Assembly (NCBI GenBank): GCA_902618205.1
Contig: CACMZL010000001.1
Location: 335,333-399,332 of the forward strand
DNA from: an uncultured Pelagibacteraceae bacterium
GTDB lineage: Bacteria > Pseudomonadota > Alphaproteobacteria > Pelagibacterales > Pelagibacteraceae
DNA length: 64,000 bases
Direction of reading: 5' to 3'
Positions within the stretch are counted from its first letter, which is position 1, and each line of letters starts with the position of its first letter. Positions 60,932 to 64,000 of this stretch are shown one piece after another. Below the pieces are notes generated by a model that ran no database searches, was not told the origin of the DNA, and saw nothing but the letters and a program-made list of their open reading frames with translations. A program made the translations under genes and the position numbers.

Positions 60932-62365
60932 ATGTTAGATAAAAAAAAGTTTTATATCAATGGCAAATGGGTTGAGCCAGTAAACAAGAATGAATGTGAA
61001 GTTATTAATCCATCAACAGAAGAAGTTTGTGCAATTATAAGTCTTGGAAGCTCTGATGATACAAATACTGCAGTCAAAGCAGCAAAATCTGCATTTGAGA
61101 CTTGGAAAGAAACTACAAAAGAAGAAAGGTTAAATTTATTAGAAAAATTATTAAAAATTTATAATTCTAGATGGGATGATATGACTGATGCTATTACTAC
61201 AGAGCTTGGTTGTCCTAAAGATTGGTGTTCAGCTAATCAAACATCTTCTGGCGCAGGTCACATAGAAGACTTTATAAAAAGATTAAAAGATTTCGAATTC
61301 GAGCCAGGTTTTGATAAAGGATCTACTAATCATATTGTATATGAGCCAATTGGAGTTTGCGGATTAATTACTCCTTGGAATTGGCCTATAAATCAAATTG
61401 CTTTAAAAGTAATTCCAGCTTTTGCTACTGGATGTACAATGGTACTTAAGCCATCTGAAATTGCACCATTGTCAGGAATGTTATTTGCTGAGATGATAGA
61501 TGAGGCTGGATTTCCAGCTGGAGTGTTTAATCTAGTGAATGGTGATGGGCCTGGTGTTGGAACTGACCTGTCAGGACATCCTGATGTTGATATGGTCTCA
61601 TTTACAGGATCTACTAGAGCTGGAAAATTAATTACAAAGAATGCTGCAGAAACTATAAAAAGAGTTTGTCTTGAACTTGGTGGCAAAGGTGGAAATATTG
61701 TTTTTGCTGATGCATATCCTGATGCAGTTAGAGATGGCATTAGAAACGTAATGAGTAATTCAGGTCAATCATGCGATGCTCCAACTAGAATGCTTGTTGA
61801 AAAATCAATTTATAAAAGAGCTGTTGAAGAAGCTGCAGACGAAGCTAATAAAATTAAAGTTGATCTTGCTTCAAAAGCTGGTGATCACATAGGACCTGTA
61901 ATTTCAAAAACTCAATTTGATAAAATTCAGAGTTTAATAAATAGTGGAATTGAAGAAGGTGCTACTTTAGTAGCAGGTGGTCCTGATAAACCTGAAGACT
62001 TAAAGAAAGGTTATTTTATTAAGCCGACGGTATTCACTGATGTTAATAATAATATGAGAATTGCTAAAGAGGAAATATTTGGACCAGTATTGTCAATCAT
62101 TCCTTTTGAAAATGAAGAGGAAGCTATCCAAATTACAAATGACACAGAATATGGATTAGGAAACTATTTACAAACAGAGGATAAAGAAAAGGCTAAAAGA
62201 GTTTCAAAAAAATTAAGGTCTGGAATTGTATATGTAAATCATAAAGCAGCAGACTCTGGAACTCCTTTTGGTGGATATAGGCAATCTGGAAATGGACGTG
62301 AAGGTGGAACCTGGGGATTGCATGAATATCTTGAGGTAAAAACTATTACTGAATGGAAAAATTAA
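60932..62365 (+). CDS. Aldehyde dehydrogenase, NAD(P)-dependent
   Basis: The 477-residue enzyme starts at MLDKKKFYINGKW (ATG at 60932); a longer open frame to 60881 adds an unlikely basic segment. It has TPWNWPINQ, FTGSTRAGK, the catalytic Glu in CLELGGKGGNIVF, the nucleophile in GQSCDAPTR and EIFGPVLSII. It is closely similar over its length to the ALDH at 35077 (same length, many identical stretches such as VFNLVNGDG and EERLNLLE). It is divergent from the EutA/DoeA-like pair. A semialdehyde is the probable substrate, as with the aspartate-semialdehyde dehydrogenase step of ectoine breakdown, but this is unproven. Confidence 0.9.
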   Translation: MLDKKKFYINGKWVEPVNKNECEVINPSTEEVCAIISLGSSDDTNTAVKAAKSAFETWKETTKEERLNLLEKLLKIYNSRWDDMTDAITTELGCPKDWCSANQTSSGAGHIEDFIKRLKDFEFEPGFDKGSTNHIVYEPIGVCGLITPWNWPINQIALKVIPAFATGCTMVLKPSEIAPLSGMLFAEMIDEAGFPAGVFNLVNGDGPGVGTDLSGHPDVDMVSFTGSTRAGKLITKNAAETIKRVCLELGGKGGNIVFADAYPDAVRDGIRNVMSNSGQSCDAPTRMLVEKSIYKRAVEEAADEANKIKVDLASKAGDHIGPVISKTQFDKIQSLINSGIEEGATLVAGGPDKPEDLKKGYFIKPTVFTDVNNNMRIAKEEIFGPVLSIIPFENEEEAIQITNDTEYGLGNYLQTEDKEKAKRVSKKLRSGIVYVNHKAADSGTPFGGYRQSGNGREGGTWGLHEYLEVKTITEWKN

Positions 62366-62366
62366 A

Positions 62367-62747
62367 ATGCTTGGTTATGTAATGGTGGGAACCAATAACT
62401 TAGATAAAGCAATAATTTTTTATGATGAAGTCTTAAAAGTTTTAAATTTAGAAAGAAATTATAAAGATGACGTTTGCGCCGGTTACACAGAAAAAAATGG
62501 TGACGGAACTATAGAGTTTTATGTAACTAAACCTGTAAATATGAAAGAGGCAACTAATGGAAATGGAACGCAAGTTTCATTTATTACATCATCAAGAAAA
62601 ATAGTTGACAAGTTTCATGAGATTGGACTTAAGGCAGGTGGAAAAAGTGAGGGAGCTGGAGGTGAAAGACCAGAAGGTTCTGGAGTTTACTATTCATATA
62701 TTCGAGATCTTGATAATAATAAAATTTGTGCTTTCACAAACAATTAA
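62367..62747 (+). CDS. VOC (glyoxalase-like) family protein
   Basis: The 126-residue protein has the beta-alpha-beta-beta-beta layout of the vicinal-oxygen-chelate fold: YVMVGTNNLDKAIIFYDEVL, TIEFYVTKP and the final YYSYIRDLDNNKICAF. Only one clear metal ligand position can be picked by eye. Substrate unknown; such small proteins include lactoylglutathione lyases and resistance or isomerase enzymes. One base separates it from the ALDH and its stop shares a base with the next start. Confidence 0.85.
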   Translation: MLGYVMVGTNNLDKAIIFYDEVLKVLNLERNYKDDVCAGYTEKNGDGTIEFYVTKPVNMKEATNGNGTQVSFITSSRKIVDKFHEIGLKAGGKSEGAGGERPEGSGVYYSYIRDLDNNKICAFTNN

Positions 62748-63661
62748 TGTCTTACACTTTAATTCAAGAAAAAATCGATCAAGGAAAAATTATTTTACTT
62801 GATGGAGGCATAGGTGCTGAGCTTGAAAAAAAAGGAGCTAAAATGGATCAAAACCTCTGGTGTGGAAAATGTTCGGTAGATAGCCCAGAATTTCTAAAAG
62901 AAGTTCATGAAAATTATATTTATGCAGGTGCTGATGTTATTACAACAAATACTTATGCAACTACTCCAATTTCTCTTAGAAAACATGGATATGAAGACTC
63001 AATTGAATTATTTAATAAACAAGCAGTTCAAATTGCAAAACAAGCAATTGATAATTCTAAAAAAAGCGTTTGTTTAGCAGGTAGTGTTTCAAGTTATGGA
63101 AGTTTTATTAAACTTGGAACAAAGAGTATGAAGCCAAGTTTTAATGAACAGATTAAAATTTTATCAAATGAAGGTGTTGATTTAATAATTTTAGAAGCAA
63201 TGACATCTCAAGCAGAAATTGTGGAGACTATGCTTGAGTGTTCTTCAAATATAAAGTTGCCTGTTTGGCTTTCTATTTCCTGTGTAATAGATGAGAATAC
63301 AAAAAATATTACACTTGGCTATGATGATGTGAAGAATAAAACTAAAATTTACGAGGATTTAGAAGAATCGTTGAAAAATTTTAGTAAATTACATAAGGGG
63401 CCTATTTTAATTGCTCACTCAGATATTAAAACAACGAGTGCAGCTTTAGACACTGCATTAAAAAATTATAATGGAGTTATTGGTGCATACCCTAATAAAG
63501 GCTATTACGAAAAACCAAATTGGAAATTTGTGGATGATTTTTCACCCAATGATTATTTGGAAGTTGCAAAAAAATGGGTTAGCAAAGGTGTAAAAATTGT
63601 TGGTGGTTGTTGTGGTATAGGAGTTGAAGAGATAAAAGCTGTTTCAATTTTGAAGCAATAA
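62747..63661 (+). CDS. mmuM: Homocysteine S-methyltransferase
   Basis: The 304-residue zinc enzyme methylates homocysteine from S-methylmethionine or a similar donor, giving methionine. It shows LLDGGIGAELEKKG at the N-terminus, ADVITTNTYATTP, and the zinc cysteines in SISCVID and the GGCCGIGVEEIKAV pair at the end. The ATG at 62747 (TAATG overlap with the preceding stop) was chosen over one 21 bases upstream. A glycine betaine or DMSP-dependent methyltransferase of the same family cannot be excluded. It lies before msrA. Confidence 0.85.
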   Translation: MSYTLIQEKIDQGKIILLDGGIGAELEKKGAKMDQNLWCGKCSVDSPEFLKEVHENYIYAGADVITTNTYATTPISLRKHGYEDSIELFNKQAVQIAKQAIDNSKKSVCLAGSVSSYGSFIKLGTKSMKPSFNEQIKILSNEGVDLIILEAMTSQAEIVETMLECSSNIKLPVWLSISCVIDENTKNITLGYDDVKNKTKIYEDLEESLKNFSKLHKGPILIAHSDIKTTSAALDTALKNYNGVIGAYPNKGYYEKPNWKFVDDFSPNDYLEVAKKWVSKGVKIVGGCCGIGVEEIKAVSILKQ

Positions 63662-63675
63662 TATATTGTAAAATT

Positions 63676-64000
63676 ATGAAAACGTTTATTGGTGGTATTG
63701 GTTGTTTTTGGGACGAAAAAAAATACGATGGTATAAAAGGAATATTATCTACCGAATGTGGTTACTGCGGAGGTGAAGATCCTAATGTTACTTACAAAGC
63801 AGTTTGTGGTGGAGATACAGGTCACATAGAAGTAGTTAAAGTTCAATATGATGAAAATATTTTAAGCTATGAAGACATGGTCAGATTATTTTTTAAACTC
63901 CATGACTCTACTCAAAAGAATAGACAAGGAACTTATGTGGGAATTCAATATCGTTCTGAAATATTTTATAATAATGATAATGAAAAAAATACAGCAGAGA
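63676..64000 (+). CDS. msrA: Peptide methionine sulfoxide reductase A (3' end beyond window)
   Basis: From the ATG at 63676 the frame stays open to the window end (108 codons). It begins KTFIGGIGCFWDEKKYDGIKG, where GCFW is the MsrA catalytic motif. It then shows RQGTYVGIQYRSEIFY in place of the usual RQG.DVGTQYRS. It reduces methionine-S-sulfoxide in oxidised proteins. The usual extra conserved GHTE-like histidine segment is seen as TGHIEVVKVQYD. The rest is outside the window. Confidence 0.9.
   Translation, partial: MKTFIGGIGCFWDEKKYDGIKGILSTECGYCGGEDPNVTYKAVCGGDTGHIEVVKVQYDENILSYEDMVRLFFKLHDSTQKNRQGTYVGIQYRSEIFYNNDNEKNTAE

Noticed and set aside
62726..62746. SAM-V type riboswitch for the homocysteine methyltransferase
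   Set aside because: The gene begins inside the preceding stop codon, so there is no leader to hold one.

Overview
The window looks like a stretch of a SAR11 (Pelagibacterales, 'Candidatus Pelagibacter'-type) chromosome. The sequence shows strong A+T richness, genes packed with gaps of a few bases or with 1, 4, 8, 13 or 22 base overlaps, and convergent genes whose stop codons touch or overlap. No stretch above about 190 bases lacks a gene. The content is typical of marine oligotrophs: many binding-protein importers, one-carbon and methylated-amine catabolism, a DmdA-like protein, and very few regulators. I found no rRNA, tRNA, CRISPR, insertion sequence, phage gene or known riboswitch. The species assignment is inference from gene content and style.

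Layout. (1) 1-5967, minus strand: a MalFGK/Ugp-type sugar or glycerol-phosphate importer (two permeases, binding protein, ATPase) with gpsA at the head. (2) 5974-11194, minus: a glycine-betaine-type importer (binding protein, ATPase, double permease) interrupted by a MORN-repeat protein and a small membrane protein. It lies back to back with (3) 11335-26455, plus: tdm (TMAO demethylase), a small winged-helix protein, a SoxB/MgdA-like FAD enzyme, a glutamine-synthetase homologue, mgsABC, a basic conserved protein, amt, two tiny membrane proteins, gmaS, a PLP ammonia-lyase and a photolyase. Together (2) and (3) read as uptake of trimethylamine N-oxide, its demethylation, and assimilation of methylamine nitrogen through the gamma-glutamylmethylamide/N-methylglutamate pathway. 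(4) 26456-33867, minus: housekeeping genes (YjbQ, ZapE, a cupin-like protein, BamB, a YfgM-like protein, aconitase, LysE exporter, CsaA). (5) 33893-41259: argE, an aldehyde dehydrogenase, an agmatinase-family enzyme preceded by a tiny membrane ORF, a secreted HEXXH protein, a cyclophilin and a FadN-type beta-oxidation enzyme.

(6) 41317-46769, minus: a Dpp/Opp-type importer, divergent from (7) 46911-54354, plus: a tight seven-gene run of GcvT-family protein, S51 peptidase, FMN 2-hydroxyacid oxidase, TPP-dependent enzyme, transthyretin-like protein, DmdA-like protein and thiolase. This run matches no pathway I recognise and is my best candidate for an undescribed catabolic system. The order hydroxyacid oxidase then TPP enzyme recalls the mandelate pathway, and the two folate-type demethylases suggest a methylated substrate. 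(8) 54355-60815, minus: a Pot-type importer with an ectoine-hydrolase-like M24 enzyme and a EutA-like racemase-fold protein, divergent from (9) 60932-64000, plus: an aldehyde dehydrogenase, a VOC protein, a homocysteine methyltransferase and the start of msrA.

Recurring theme: all four binding-protein genes are followed closely by a hairpin. In two operons the hairpin and its U-tract abut the start codon of the first permease, which suggests terminator-set stoichiometry between binding protein and permease.
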